Source: Sphingopyxis sp. YR583 (GTDB lineage Bacteria; Pseudomonadota; Alphaproteobacteria; Sphingomonadales; Sphingomonadaceae). Taken from it: a stretch of DNA of 64,000 nt. The notes below the pieces were generated by a model. That model searched no databases. It was not told where the DNA came from and saw nothing but the letters and a program-made list of their open reading frames with translations. Positions 18,334-27,136 of this stretch are shown here, one piece after another (positions within the stretch are counted from its first letter, which is position 1; every line of letters begins with the position of its first letter). The DNA lies in the NCBI RefSeq assembly GCF_900108295.1, contig NZ_FNWK01000001.1, forward strand, positions 2,415,001-2,479,000, given 5' to 3'. The position numbers and the translations under genes are program-made.

Positions 18334-18349
18334 TTTACGTAAACGTAAG
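18334..18349. promoter_or_regulatory. palindromic operator upstream of the enoyl-CoA hydratase
   Basis: TTTACGTAAACGTAAG: six-base arms TTACGT and ACGTAA match perfectly around a two-base centre. It resembles operators I recall for MerR-family regulators of branched-chain amino-acid and acyl-CoA breakdown (LiuR). It lies about 60 bases upstream of the hydratase start and 134 bases upstream of purC. Confidence 0.5.
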
Positions 18350-18482
18350 GCAAAGGGTGTCATGGCGGGGATGACGCGCCCGACCTTTGTCGCTATAGGC
18401 GCCCCATCGCCCCGGCGGCGCGCCTCCTGCTGAGTCGCTTTGCCGGGGCCATTCATTTGGTTCCGACAGAAAGTTTGCGCCC

Positions 18483-19262
18483 ATGTCCCGTCGCCGCCAG
18501 ATTTACGAAGGCAAAGCGAAGATCCTCTATGAGGGCCCCGAACCGGGCACGCTGATCCAGTATTTCAAGGATGATGCGACCGCGTTCAACGCCCAGAAAA
18601 AGGGCACGATCAGCGGCAAGGGCGTGCTCAACAACCGGATTTCGGAGCATGTCTTCACGCTGCTCGGCAATATCGGCGTGCCCACCCATTTCATCCGCCG
18701 CCTCAACATGCGCGAGCAGCTGATCCGGCAGGTCGAGATTGTGCCGATCGAAGTGATCGTGCGCAACGTCGCCGCGGGCACGCTGTCGAAGCGCCTCGGC
18801 ATCGAGGAAGGCACGCAGCTTCCCCGCACGCTGATCGAATATTGCTACAAGGACGACGCGCTCGGCGATCCGCTGGTGGCTGAAGAGCATATCGCCTGCT
18901 TCAACTGGTGCAGCCAGGACGAGCTTCACGACATCCAGGACATGGCGATCCGCATCAACGACTTCATGTCGGGCATGTTCGCCGCGGTCGGCATCCGCCT
19001 CGTCGACTTCAAGCTCGAATTCGGGCGGCTGTATGAAGGCGATTTCAGCCGCATCATCCTCGCCGACGAGATCAGCCCCGACGGCTGCCGTTTGTGGGAC
19101 ATGACGACGAACGAAAAGCTCGACAAGGACCGTTTCCGCCGCGACCTCGGCGGCGAAGTCGAAGCCTATCAGGAAGTCGCGCGCCGACTGGGCCTGCTGC
19201 CCGAGGGCAGCGAGAATGCGGTGCTCGACCTCGAAAGCCACCGGAAGAAAAAGGGCAGCTGA
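18483..19262 (+). CDS. purC: phosphoribosylaminoimidazole-succinocarboxamide synthase
   Basis: A 259-residue SAICAR synthetase, joining CAIR and aspartate with ATP in purine synthesis. [13 protein letters not shown] at the start, [19 protein letters not shown] in the middle and [15 protein letters not shown] at the ATP/Mg site are diagnostic. It is a single-gene unit with its own terminator; purS, purQ and purL are not next to it. Confidence 0.97.
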   Translation: MSRRRQIYEGKAKILYEGPEPGTLIQYFKDDATAFNAQKKGTISGKGVLNNRISEHVFTLLGNIGVPTHFIRRLNMREQLIRQVEIVPIEVIVRNVAAGTLSKRLGIEEGTQLPRTLIEYCYKDDALGDPLVAEEHIACFNWCSQDELHDIQDMAIRINDFMSGMFAAVGIRLVDFKLEFGRLYEGDFSRIILADEISPDGCRLWDMTTNEKLDKDRFRRDLGGEVEAYQEVARRLGLLPEGSENAVLDLESHRKKKGS

Positions 19263-19300
19263 TCCGGCGAAGGCCGGATGCCCTCATTACCGAACGTACG

Positions 19301-19329
19301 AACCCCGGCTTTCGCCGGGGTTCTTTTTT
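19301..19329 (+). terminator. rho-independent terminator of purC
   Basis: A perfect 9-bp stem AACCCCGGC / GCCGGGGTT with a TTTC loop, followed by CTTTTTT. It serves purC; the convergent lipoxygenase gene ends at 19333 and has no T-run on its own strand. Confidence 0.9.
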
Positions 19330-19332
19330 GCG

Positions 19333-21321
19333 TCAGATATTGATGCTGGTCGGGATCAGGCTCGGTTGCAGATAGGGATAGGGCTGCATCCGCTCGGCAT
19401 TGCGCGCGACGATTTCCGCCTCGACGTCTTTGAGCGCCGCCTGAAACCACGCCAGCGGCCCTTCGGTGCCCGTGACGCGCGAATCCTGAAACCAGGCCGG
19501 ATAGGGAAAGGCGTTGCTGCGATAGTCGCCGAGCGGGCGATAATGCACCGATCCCAGCAGTTCGAGCACGTTCAATTGTTCGAGCGCAAGCGCCATCGGC
19601 GGCATCATTGCGAGCCACCCCGTCTTGTCGTGTCCGCGCTGGCCGTTCGGGGCCGCCTGCCAGCCCGCGCCGGTGACGGCGGGGGCAAAGGCCATGATAT
19701 CCTTTTGCGGGAAGTTGACCGCGGCATGCTGCGCGCTCGCGGTGAACATCACCATCGTACAGATTTCGGCAAGCTGCGCGCGCGTCGAGATCGTGCCGAA
19801 GCCTTTGATCTTGGCCTCGCCCGCGAGACACGTCGCCCAAGCAGTCAGCTCGGTGTCGGCGACGACATCGGCGTCATGCGCATAATATAGACCGACATAT
19901 TGCCGCGCCCATTCGTGAATTGCGTCCCAGACGAGCAGGGCGTCGTCGCGATAGGGATAGTCGGCGAGGGCTGAATCGACATCGACGCCGCGCGCGGCAA
20001 AGTCGGCGCGCGGGATCTTGCCGTAGAAATCGAACGCGAGACGCGCATCGACCGCGGCGAGCTGGCTCGACGCGATCGTGCCCGCGAAAATATGGTCGAT
20101 CGGACCGTTCGCCGCGATCAGCGAGGTTGCCGCCTGTTCGTTGATGAACAACGTGCCCTCGAAATGCGGGACGAGCAGCGCCCACACCGGATGCACCTCG
20201 GCCAGATGGCGGTGCGTCGCGACCGCGAAGGCTTCGATCACCAGATGGGTGCGCGCGAGATGCGCGAACAGCTCGTGATAATTGCCGTCGGCGACCTGCA
20301 CGACGAACTTCGCCATCTCCCATCCCCATATCTTGTCGGCGACGGGCGAGGGGGTGAAAATCGCAAAGTCGATCGGATCCTGTCCGCACTGGATGGCGAC
20401 GGGAACGAGCGACGAACCGCCCGGCGGCACGGCGAACAAGGCCATCGGCTGCCAGATATATTTTGCTTCGGTCCCATAGGTGCCGGGGTCGATCAGGGCG
20501 AGCGGGGCATAGTCGAGCATGAAGAGGCGTCCATCGGCGAGCGCGGCGCTCAGCGTATCGCCGTTCACCACCGCGCTATATTTCGCTGCGCTCAACGGGA
20601 AGTTGGCGGGCAGGGCGTCGCCCACCGCGGTGATCAACATGCAGTTCGGACCCTGTACGCGCAGGCGCGCGAACTCGCTGTCGTCCTGGAACATATAGCT
20701 GACGCCCGGAACGGGCAGCGTCGCGAACAGCGCGCGATAGGCTTCGATGCTGCGCACCGTCTTGCTGCCGAGACCGTCGGCATCCTCGACTTTCATCAGA
20801 TCTTCGAGGCGGTCCTTATAACCCTTGAGCAAGGCGACATGCACATCGCGTTCGGCTGCGGCGACCGCATTCTCGACATCGCCCACGATGCGCTCAAAGA
20901 TATTGCCGCCCGTGTGGACGCCATGCTCGGCCGCGATCTTTGCCGCCGATGCTTCGATCGCGTCGCATTCGACCAGGGCGGCCTCATATTCGGCGCGCGG
21001 GTTGGTCAGTTCGCCCTTGTCGACCCCGCCGAGCTTTACCGTCAGCGCGTTGCGCACGATGTCGAGCCCGACGCCGATCAGGATGACGAACCAGGCGATC
21101 GTCGGCTCGTCATTCTTTGGCACGCTGGTGGCGAGCGGGACGCCGGGCAGGGTCGGGACGTCGGTCGTCCATGTATAGACGGCCTGCGTCGCGGTGAGCT
21201 GTGCCGCGCGCGCCGCCTGCTGCGCCGGCGTATCATTCTGCGGAAGCGTCGGGTCGGCCGCGGGCATCGGCACGGTCGACGAAGCGGTGGGCGAAATCAG
21301 CGGCGACATCGGATAGGACAT
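19333..21321 (-). CDS. bacterial lipoxygenase
   Basis: A 662-residue non-haem iron dioxygenase that should add O2 to polyunsaturated fatty acids. All five iron ligands of the family are present: His354 and His359 (FAHLARTHLVIEAF), His532 and Asn536 (SAQHAAVNF) and the C-terminal Ile662. ATHRHLAEVHPVWALLVPH is the adjacent signature. The start is MSYPMSPL at 21321, with GGGAG seven bases ahead. There is no signal peptide; a hydrophobic stretch at about 75-90 corresponds to the helical N-terminal region. It stands alone between convergent purC and a divergent diguanylate cyclase. Regiospecificity cannot be read from the sequence. Confidence 0.93.
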   Translation of the reverse strand: MSYPMSPLISPTASSTVPMPAADPTLPQNDTPAQQAARAAQLTATQAVYTWTTDVPTLPGVPLATSVPKNDEPTIAWFVILIGVGLDIVRNALTVKLGGVDKGELTNPRAEYEAALVECDAIEASAAKIAAEHGVHTGGNIFERIVGDVENAVAAAERDVHVALLKGYKDRLEDLMKVEDADGLGSKTVRSIEAYRALFATLPVPGVSYMFQDDSEFARLRVQGPNCMLITAVGDALPANFPLSAAKYSAVVNGDTLSAALADGRLFMLDYAPLALIDPGTYGTEAKYIWQPMALFAVPPGGSSLVPVAIQCGQDPIDFAIFTPSPVADKIWGWEMAKFVVQVADGNYHELFAHLARTHLVIEAFAVATHRHLAEVHPVWALLVPHFEGTLFINEQAATSLIAANGPIDHIFAGTIASSQLAAVDARLAFDFYGKIPRADFAARGVDVDSALADYPYRDDALLVWDAIHEWARQYVGLYYAHDADVVADTELTAWATCLAGEAKIKGFGTISTRAQLAEICTMVMFTASAQHAAVNFPQKDIMAFAPAVTGAGWQAAPNGQRGHDKTGWLAMMPPMALALEQLNVLELLGSVHYRPLGDYRSNAFPYPAWFQDSRVTGTEGPLAWFQAALKDVEAEIVARNAERMQPYPYLQPSLIPTSINI

Positions 21322-21480
21322 GGTGTGGCTCCCGTCGGGCACGAAAAATATGGCGGTCGCTATCGCCAAACATGGTTAATATTTCGCAAGCCACGCAATC
21401 GTGTGGAGCCGTTAGGTGAGTGATAAGACAGGTTTTCATTCCTTAACTTCTGTTTTACCCGGCATTGCTATCCCCCCTCC

Positions 21481-22626
21481 ATGACGGGGGTCTATCACTG
21501 GCTGCGCACGCGCTTCTTTCCGCCGATTCCGGACGCGATTCGGGACGATGTCGCCTTGCTGCGCGCCAATCGCGTCGAAACGCTGACCCCGATGCTGTTC
21601 CTGATGCTGGCGGCGACGACGCCGACCGCCATCTATGCCGGGGTCGACACGGTTCACCCGATCGTCCGCATCGGTTTCCCGGTCACGCTCGCGATCGTCG
21701 GCCTGCTCGGCTTCGTCTTCCTGATCCACAACCGCGGCCGGCGGATGAGCCTCCGCCGCGCGCGGCGGATGATCAAGGAATCGATGTGGCTGTCGGGGAC
21801 GACGGGCGCGATGTGCAGCGCATGGACGGTGATCAACTGGCTCGCCGCGCCGCCCGCGACGCACAGTTACTATGCGATGATCATGGCGATGGGCTCGCTG
21901 GCGACCGCTTATTGCCTGTCGTCGATCCGCCTTGCGACCTTCATCAACCTGCTCATCGGGCTGGTGCCGATCTCGTTCCTGATGCTGACCTCGGGCAACC
22001 CGCCCGAAATTGCGGCGGGAACAAGCCTCGTCGTCGCGACGATCTTCCTGCTCCGCATGATCCTGCAGCAGCACGACCAGTTGATCGACCTGCTCCAGCT
22101 CCAGCACCAGATGCGCGACCTCGCACACACCGATCCGCTCACCGGCCTCGCCAACCGCCGCGAGTTCGACATGCGGCTCGACGAGGAAATTGCGAAAGGC
22201 GATGCGGCAAACCCGTTCGCGATCGCGTTGCTCGACCTCAACGGCTTCAAGCCGATCAACGACCAGCACGGCCACGCCATCGGCGACGGTGTGTTGTGCG
22301 AGCTGGCCGAGCGCCTCCGCCGCGCGTGCGGCGACCATGCGGTCGTCGCGCGGCAGGGGGGCGATGAGTTCGCGATCCTCGTGCCCGCCGGTTCGATCCT
22401 GCTCAAAACCTCGCTCGCCGACCATGTTCTCGCCGCGCTTGCCGCGCCTTATCGCATCGGCGGCCGATCAATCGGTGTCGGCGCCGGCATCGGCACCGCG
22501 AACTGGCCCGAGCATGGCGACAGCGCGCGCAAATTGCTCGAAGTCGCCGACCGCGCGCTCTATGCGGCGAAAGCCGCCGATCGTGCGAAGACGTCGTCTG
22601 TCGAAAGCATCGGCCGGGTCGCGTAA
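21481..22626 (+). CDS. membrane diguanylate cyclase (GGDEF)
   Basis: A 381-residue enzyme making cyclic di-GMP. About five or six membrane helices (residues 35-195) form a sensor, followed by a short coiled-coil linker and the GGDEF domain. The catalytic motif is intact (RQGGDEFAIL, residues 293-297), as are DPLTGLANRREF and DLNGFKPIND. There is no RxxD inhibition site five residues before GGDEF, so product feedback is probably absent. There is no EAL domain. No Shine-Dalgarno sequence is visible before the ATG. Confidence 0.92.
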   Translation: MTGVYHWLRTRFFPPIPDAIRDDVALLRANRVETLTPMLFLMLAATTPTAIYAGVDTVHPIVRIGFPVTLAIVGLLGFVFLIHNRGRRMSLRRARRMIKESMWLSGTTGAMCSAWTVINWLAAPPATHSYYAMIMAMGSLATAYCLSSIRLATFINLLIGLVPISFLMLTSGNPPEIAAGTSLVVATIFLLRMILQQHDQLIDLLQLQHQMRDLAHTDPLTGLANRREFDMRLDEEIAKGDAANPFAIALLDLNGFKPINDQHGHAIGDGVLCELAERLRRACGDHAVVARQGGDEFAILVPAGSILLKTSLADHVLAALAAPYRIGGRSIGVGAGIGTANWPEHGDSARKLLEVADRALYAAKAADRAKTSSVESIGRVA

Positions 22627-22668
22627 CAGGCGCTTGACCGCCCGAAGGGCGGTGGCCACATCTGGTGC

Positions 22669-25563
22669 ATGACCAAATCCCTTGTCCGGCGCGCTTCGAC
22701 CGCGCTGTCGCCCCTCGTCTTCCTCATCGCCAGCACCGCTCCCGCCTATGCGAAGGAAGCGCCTGTCAAAGCGGCGGTGCCGGTCGCAGCCAATCCGCAG
22801 AGCGAGGCGGCCAAGGCGTGGAACTTCGCGGCGAGCGACGTGTCGGTCGATCCGAACATCGTCTTCGGCGTGCTACCCAACGGGATGAAATATGCGCTGC
22901 TGAAAAACTCGACGCCGAAGGACAGCGTCGTGCTGCGCATGCGCTTCGCGGTCGGCAGCTTTGCCGAGGCCGAGGACCAGCGCGGGCTTGCCCATTTTCT
23001 CGAGCATATGGCGTTCAACGGATCGACCAATGTGCCCGAGGGTGAAATGATCAAGCTACTCGAACGCAAGGGGCTGGCATTCGGCGCCGACACCAACGCC
23101 TCGACCGGTTTCGACGAGACGGTCTACAAGCTCGACTTGCCCAATGCGTCGGACGACCTGATCGACACCGGGCTGATGCTGATGCGCGAGACGGGCGGCA
23201 ATCTGACCATCGATCCCGCCGCGGTCGACCGCGAACGCGGGATCATCCTGTCCGAGCGGCGCGCGCGCGACACCTATCAGCTGCGCAACCTGATCGACCA
23301 GCTCGATTTCCAGATGCAGGGGATGAACGTCGCGAACCGCATCCCGGTCGGCACCGAAGAGGTGATCAAGACCGCCCCTGCGTCGCGCATCCGCGACCTT
23401 TACGACCGCTATTACCGTCCCGAGCGCGCGACGCTGGTGATGGTCGGCGATTTCGATCCCGCGACGGTCGAGGCGAAGATCAAGGCGCGCTTTGCCGACT
23501 GGAAGGGGCGCGGCCCCGCCGGTCCCGACCCCGATATCGGCAATGTCGATTATAAGCGCGCCGCCGCCGCGGACGATTTCATCGATCCCGCAATCCAGGA
23601 TTCGGTGACGATTGCGAGCTTCAAACCCTGGGTCGACGAGTCCGACACCAAGGCGAAGCGCGCGCGCAAGCTCGCCGAAGATGTCGGCGAAGCGATCATC
23701 AGCCGCCGTCTTGCGAAGATCGCGCTGAACGAGGATTCGCCGATCCTGACCGGCTATTTCAGCGATGCCGAGGGCTGGAAGAAATTCGATCAGGTCACCA
23801 TCGGCGCGGTCGCCAAGGAGGGCGCTTGGAAAGAGGCGCTCGCGCTCGTCGAGCAGGAACAGCGCCGTGCCGTCGAGCATGGCTTCACGCAGGCCGAAGT
23901 CGACGAGCAGGTCGCGAACCGCCGCACCGCGCTCAAAAATGCCGTCGCGGGGGTCACGACGCGGCGCAGCGACGGTCTGGCCGACACGCTGATCGCGGCG
24001 GCCGATGGGGATTTCGTCTTCGTTCGCCCCGAAACCTCGCAGATTTTGTTCGAGGCGACCGCGCCTTCGCTGACCGCGGCGGCGGTCAGCGCGGCCTTTC
24101 GCAAACGGATGGAAGGGCTGAGCGCGCCGCTCGCGCGCGTCTCGGCGAAAAAACCGATCGAGGGCGGTACGGCCGCGATCCTCGCCGATCTACAGGCGTC
24201 GACAACGGTCGCGGTCGCCGCGCCGACCGAGGCGGCCAACGCCGCCTTCGCCTATGACAGTTTCGGCACGCCCGGGAAAATCGTCAGCGACGAACGCGTC
24301 GAGGATCTGGGCATCCGCCGCATCCGGTTCGCGAACAATGTGATGCTTAACATCAAGACGACCGATTTCCAGAAGGACAAGGTCATGCTGTCGCTGCGCG
24401 TCGACGGCGGCACTCTGCTCGCGACGCGCGACGATCCGACCAGGGTATCGCTCGCGGGCTCGCTGATGCTCGGCGGGCTCGAGGCGCACAGCCTCGACGA
24501 TCTGCGCTCGATCCTTGCCGGCAAGACGATCAGCCCGGTGTTCGGCAACTCGACTGATGCCTTTGGCGGGTCGGCGCTGACCTCGCCCGAGGATTTCGCG
24601 TTGCAGGCCAAGCTGATGGCGGCGTACCTGACCCACCCCGGCTATCGCGCCGACGGACTCGCGCTGATCCGCCGCGTGTTGCCGCAGCAATATGCCGCGA
24701 ACGACGCGACTCCGGCGGCGGTGCTCGGCCGCGACGTCGGCGGCATTCTCGCGAATGACGATCCGCGCGCGCAGACGCCGCCGCTCGAAAAGGTGATGGC
24801 GCTCGACTGGGCGCAACTGAAGCCCGTCATCGCCGACAGTTTCGCGCATGGCGCGATCGAGATCGGCGTCGTCGGCGATATCGGCGAACAGTCGGCTATC
24901 GACGCCATTGCCGCGACCTTTGGCGCGCTGCCCGAGCGGCGTGCGGCCTTCGATCCGCGCGTCGACGCGCGTGTTCGGCAATATGCGGCCGACCGCAGCG
25001 AACGCACGCTGATCCACAAGGGGCCTACCGAACAGGCGGAACTGCGCGTCTATTGGCCGGCGCGCGACGACAGCGACCTTGCCGAGGCGATGCAGCTCAC
25101 CCTGTTGTCGCGCGTGATGCAACTGATGCTGACCGAGGAACTGCGCGAGAAGCTTGGCGAAAGCTATAGCCCCGGCGCGGCCGCGAGCCTGTCCGACGAG
25201 TTTCCGGGCTATGGTCACCTCTTTGCGGCGAGCAATGTCGATTACAAGGATCTGGCAACGACGCGCGCGGCGATCTTCGCGATCGCGGGAGAATTGCGCG
25301 ACAAGCCCGTCGATCCCGACCTGCTCGACCGCGCGCGCAAGCCGCTGCTCGAAGCGATGGTGAAATCGCGGCGCGAGAACAGCTATTGGCTCAACTATGT
25401 TTCGGAAGCGGCGAGCCACGCCGATCGCCTCGACCGTAGCCGAAAGGGGATTGGCGAGGTCGAGGCGGCGACGCCGGCTGAGCTGCAGGCACTCGCGAAG
25501 CGCTATCTGGTCGATGACAAGGCGCTGGTGATCAAGGCGGTTAGCGACAAGGCGGGCAAATAA
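22669..25563 (+). CDS. M16 family zinc metallopeptidase
   Basis: A 964-residue exported peptidase of the insulinase/PqqL family, with two M16 modules each of two domains. A signal peptide covers about residues 1-28. The inverted zinc motif is HFLEH (His109, Glu112, His113) with the third ligand Glu189 in VDRERGIIL. The second half (from about 540) lacks the motif, as usual. Such proteins clear peptides in the periplasm. The name PqqL is loose; there is no PQQ-synthesis gene nearby. The next gene begins about 20 bases later. Confidence 0.92.
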   Translation: MTKSLVRRASTALSPLVFLIASTAPAYAKEAPVKAAVPVAANPQSEAAKAWNFAASDVSVDPNIVFGVLPNGMKYALLKNSTPKDSVVLRMRFAVGSFAEAEDQRGLAHFLEHMAFNGSTNVPEGEMIKLLERKGLAFGADTNASTGFDETVYKLDLPNASDDLIDTGLMLMRETGGNLTIDPAAVDRERGIILSERRARDTYQLRNLIDQLDFQMQGMNVANRIPVGTEEVIKTAPASRIRDLYDRYYRPERATLVMVGDFDPATVEAKIKARFADWKGRGPAGPDPDIGNVDYKRAAAADDFIDPAIQDSVTIASFKPWVDESDTKAKRARKLAEDVGEAIISRRLAKIALNEDSPILTGYFSDAEGWKKFDQVTIGAVAKEGAWKEALALVEQEQRRAVEHGFTQAEVDEQVANRRTALKNAVAGVTTRRSDGLADTLIAAADGDFVFVRPETSQILFEATAPSLTAAAVSAAFRKRMEGLSAPLARVSAKKPIEGGTAAILADLQASTTVAVAAPTEAANAAFAYDSFGTPGKIVSDERVEDLGIRRIRFANNVMLNIKTTDFQKDKVMLSLRVDGGTLLATRDDPTRVSLAGSLMLGGLEAHSLDDLRSILAGKTISPVFGNSTDAFGGSALTSPEDFALQAKLMAAYLTHPGYRADGLALIRRVLPQQYAANDATPAAVLGRDVGGILANDDPRAQTPPLEKVMALDWAQLKPVIADSFAHGAIEIGVVGDIGEQSAIDAIAATFGALPERRAAFDPRVDARVRQYAADRSERTLIHKGPTEQAELRVYWPARDDSDLAEAMQLTLLSRVMQLMLTEELREKLGESYSPGAAASLSDEFPGYGHLFAASNVDYKDLATTRAAIFAIAGELRDKPVDPDLLDRARKPLLEAMVKSRRENSYWLNYVSEAASHADRLDRSRKGIGEVEAATPAELQALAKRYLVDDKALVIKAVSDKAGK

Positions 25564-25585
25564 CGGGCCGCGGGACGTGCCAGGC

Positions 25586-26143
25586 ATGCAATGGAAGCCG
25601 GCGATAGCGCTCGTGGCCCTGATGTTGGCGCCGTTCGGCGCGTCGGTAGCCGCAAGGAGCCAGCCTGTAGAGGCGGCGCCGGCGGCCAGCGACGAGCAGG
25701 ACGAAGCTTCGCGCGAAATCGAAACGCTCCGCGCGGTCGAAGTTACGCCGCTGGTGCCCGACGAGGCGCTGGACAAACGGCATGTCGGCAAATTGGTACG
25801 CTGGGCCGGCGCGATTTATGGCATCGACGGGCGCTGTCTGACGATCCTCTTCGCACGCAGCGGCGATCATGGCGAGCCGCGCTGGACCGCCGAACCGACC
25901 TATCAGGCGTTCGTCGCCTGCGGATCGGGCGGTTACGACCCCGAGCTTGTGCAGGCGCACACCAATGTCACGATCATCGGCCGGGTCACCGGCAAGCAAT
26001 ATATCGGGATGGGCGGCGGCGGGGCGGACGGCCCCGTGCTTCGTATCGAGAAACTATATCGCTGGTCGGATTGCCTGGCAGGCGACGACAGCCCGATATG
26101 CAAGCGGGGCTTTCTGGAGCCCGGGCCTGTCGAGGAAGAATGA
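25586..26143 (+). CDS. Slp-like exported protein
   Basis: A 185-residue exported protein. The first part is a signal peptide (MQWKPAIALVALMLAPFGASVAA) without a lipobox cysteine. HVGKLVRWAGAIYGIDG, YDPELVQAHTNVTIIGRVTG and ADGPVLRIEKLYRW correspond to the OB-like fold of Slp/YeaY starvation lipoproteins, by recall. Four cysteines (CLTIL, FVACGSGG, SDCLAG, PICKRG) could pair. GTG 25577 is a possible earlier start. It follows the M16 peptidase closely and is probably in one operon with it. Role unknown. Confidence 0.6.
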   Translation: MQWKPAIALVALMLAPFGASVAARSQPVEAAPAASDEQDEASREIETLRAVEVTPLVPDEALDKRHVGKLVRWAGAIYGIDGRCLTILFARSGDHGEPRWTAEPTYQAFVACGSGGYDPELVQAHTNVTIIGRVTGKQYIGMGGGGADGPVLRIEKLYRWSDCLAGDDSPICKRGFLEPGPVEEE

Positions 26144-26242
26144 GCGTTGGAAACGGCATTGCGCCACCCCGGTTCGATTGATCACAGCTGATCTGGAAGT
26201 AATGGCGGTTGGCGACCGATTGCGGACGTTCGGCCTCCTATA

Positions 26243-26327
26243 CTTCGTCATTCCCGCGAAAGCGGGAACCCAGCGATAGGCCCGCCGACGGCCGCTCTAG
26301 GTTCCCGCTTTCGCGGGAATGACGAAG
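26243..26327. repeat. 28-bp perfect inverted repeat (extragenic palindrome pair)
   Basis: Arms 26243-26270 and 26300-26327 are exact complements, with 29 bases between. Each arm is itself a hairpin (TTCCCGC, GAAA, GCGGGAA). This looks like a pair of REP-type elements in opposite orientation, of a kind scattered between genes in sphingomonad genomes. It lies between two convergent genes and may act as a bidirectional terminator or a transposed REP doublet. Confidence 0.85.
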
Positions 26328-26362
26328 ATAGAGATGGCAGCTCCCCACCCCAAAGCAGCCCC

Positions 26363-27136
26363 TTACGCATTCCGCGCCATCAGCCCGCCGTCGACGGGAA
26401 TCACCGCGCCGGTGATGTAGCTCGCCGCGGGCAGCACGAGGCTGAGCGTCACATGCGCGACCTCTTCGGGTTCGCCATAGCGGCGGAGCGCGGTGCGGCG
26501 TTTCGCAAAAACGGCCTTGTCCTCCTCGGGCACCTTGTCGGTCATGCCGGTGCGGATCGGGCCGGGACAAATGCAGTTGACGGTGATGCCCTCTTTGCCA
26601 AGGTCGACCGCGAGGCCACGGGTCAGGCCGGTGACGCCGGTCTTGGCGGCGACATAGGGCGTATCGCCGGGGGTCGCGCCGAGCCCTTCGGTCGAGGCGA
26701 TGTTGACGATGCGCGGCGCGTCGCTCTTGCGAAGGTAAGGCAGCGCGGCGCGGACCATGCGCTGGTGCGCGGTCAGCATCACCGCGAGCGCGCGGTGCCA
26801 GATCGCCTCATATTCATCCTCGGCGTCGAGCGGGGCGAAGCTGGAGACGCCGGCGTTGTTGATCAGGATATCGATGCCGCCGAGATGTTCGGCGATTGCG
26901 GTGACGGTGCGTTTGATCGCCTCACCGTCGGCGACGTCGAGCGCGAAGGCCTTGGCGCTCGGTCCGGCTTCATCAGCCACGGCTTGGCAGGCGGTGAGGT
27001 CGAGATCGGTGACCGCTACCTTCGCGCCTTCGCTGGCAAGGAGCAGCGCGGTCGCGCGGCCCATGCCGCTCGCGGCACCGGTGACGATCGCGACGCGGCC
27101 GGCGATGGAGCGCGAACGGTCCGGCGCCGCGCTCAA
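26363..27136 (-). CDS. SDR family oxidoreductase
   Basis: A 257-residue classical short-chain dehydrogenase. The cofactor motif is VTGAASGMGRA, then NNAG (ILINNAGVSS), and the catalytic Tyr-Lys is in DTPYVAAKTGVTGL, with a serine in NIASTEGLG. The end is AVIPVDGGLMARNA. The acidic D after the second strand (VTDLDLTA) favours NAD over NADP. There is no nearby ATG; a TTG at 27136 overlaps the amn stop (TTGA), which gives the usual length. Substrate unknown. Confidence 0.88.
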   Translation of the reverse strand: MSAAPDRSRSIAGRVAIVTGAASGMGRATALLLASEGAKVAVTDLDLTACQAVADEAGPSAKAFALDVADGEAIKRTVTAIAEHLGGIDILINNAGVSSFAPLDAEDEYEAIWHRALAVMLTAHQRMVRAALPYLRKSDAPRIVNIASTEGLGATPGDTPYVAAKTGVTGLTRGLAVDLGKEGITVNCICPGPIRTGMTDKVPEEDKAVFAKRRTALRRYGEPEEVAHVTLSLVLPAASYITGAVIPVDGGLMARNA

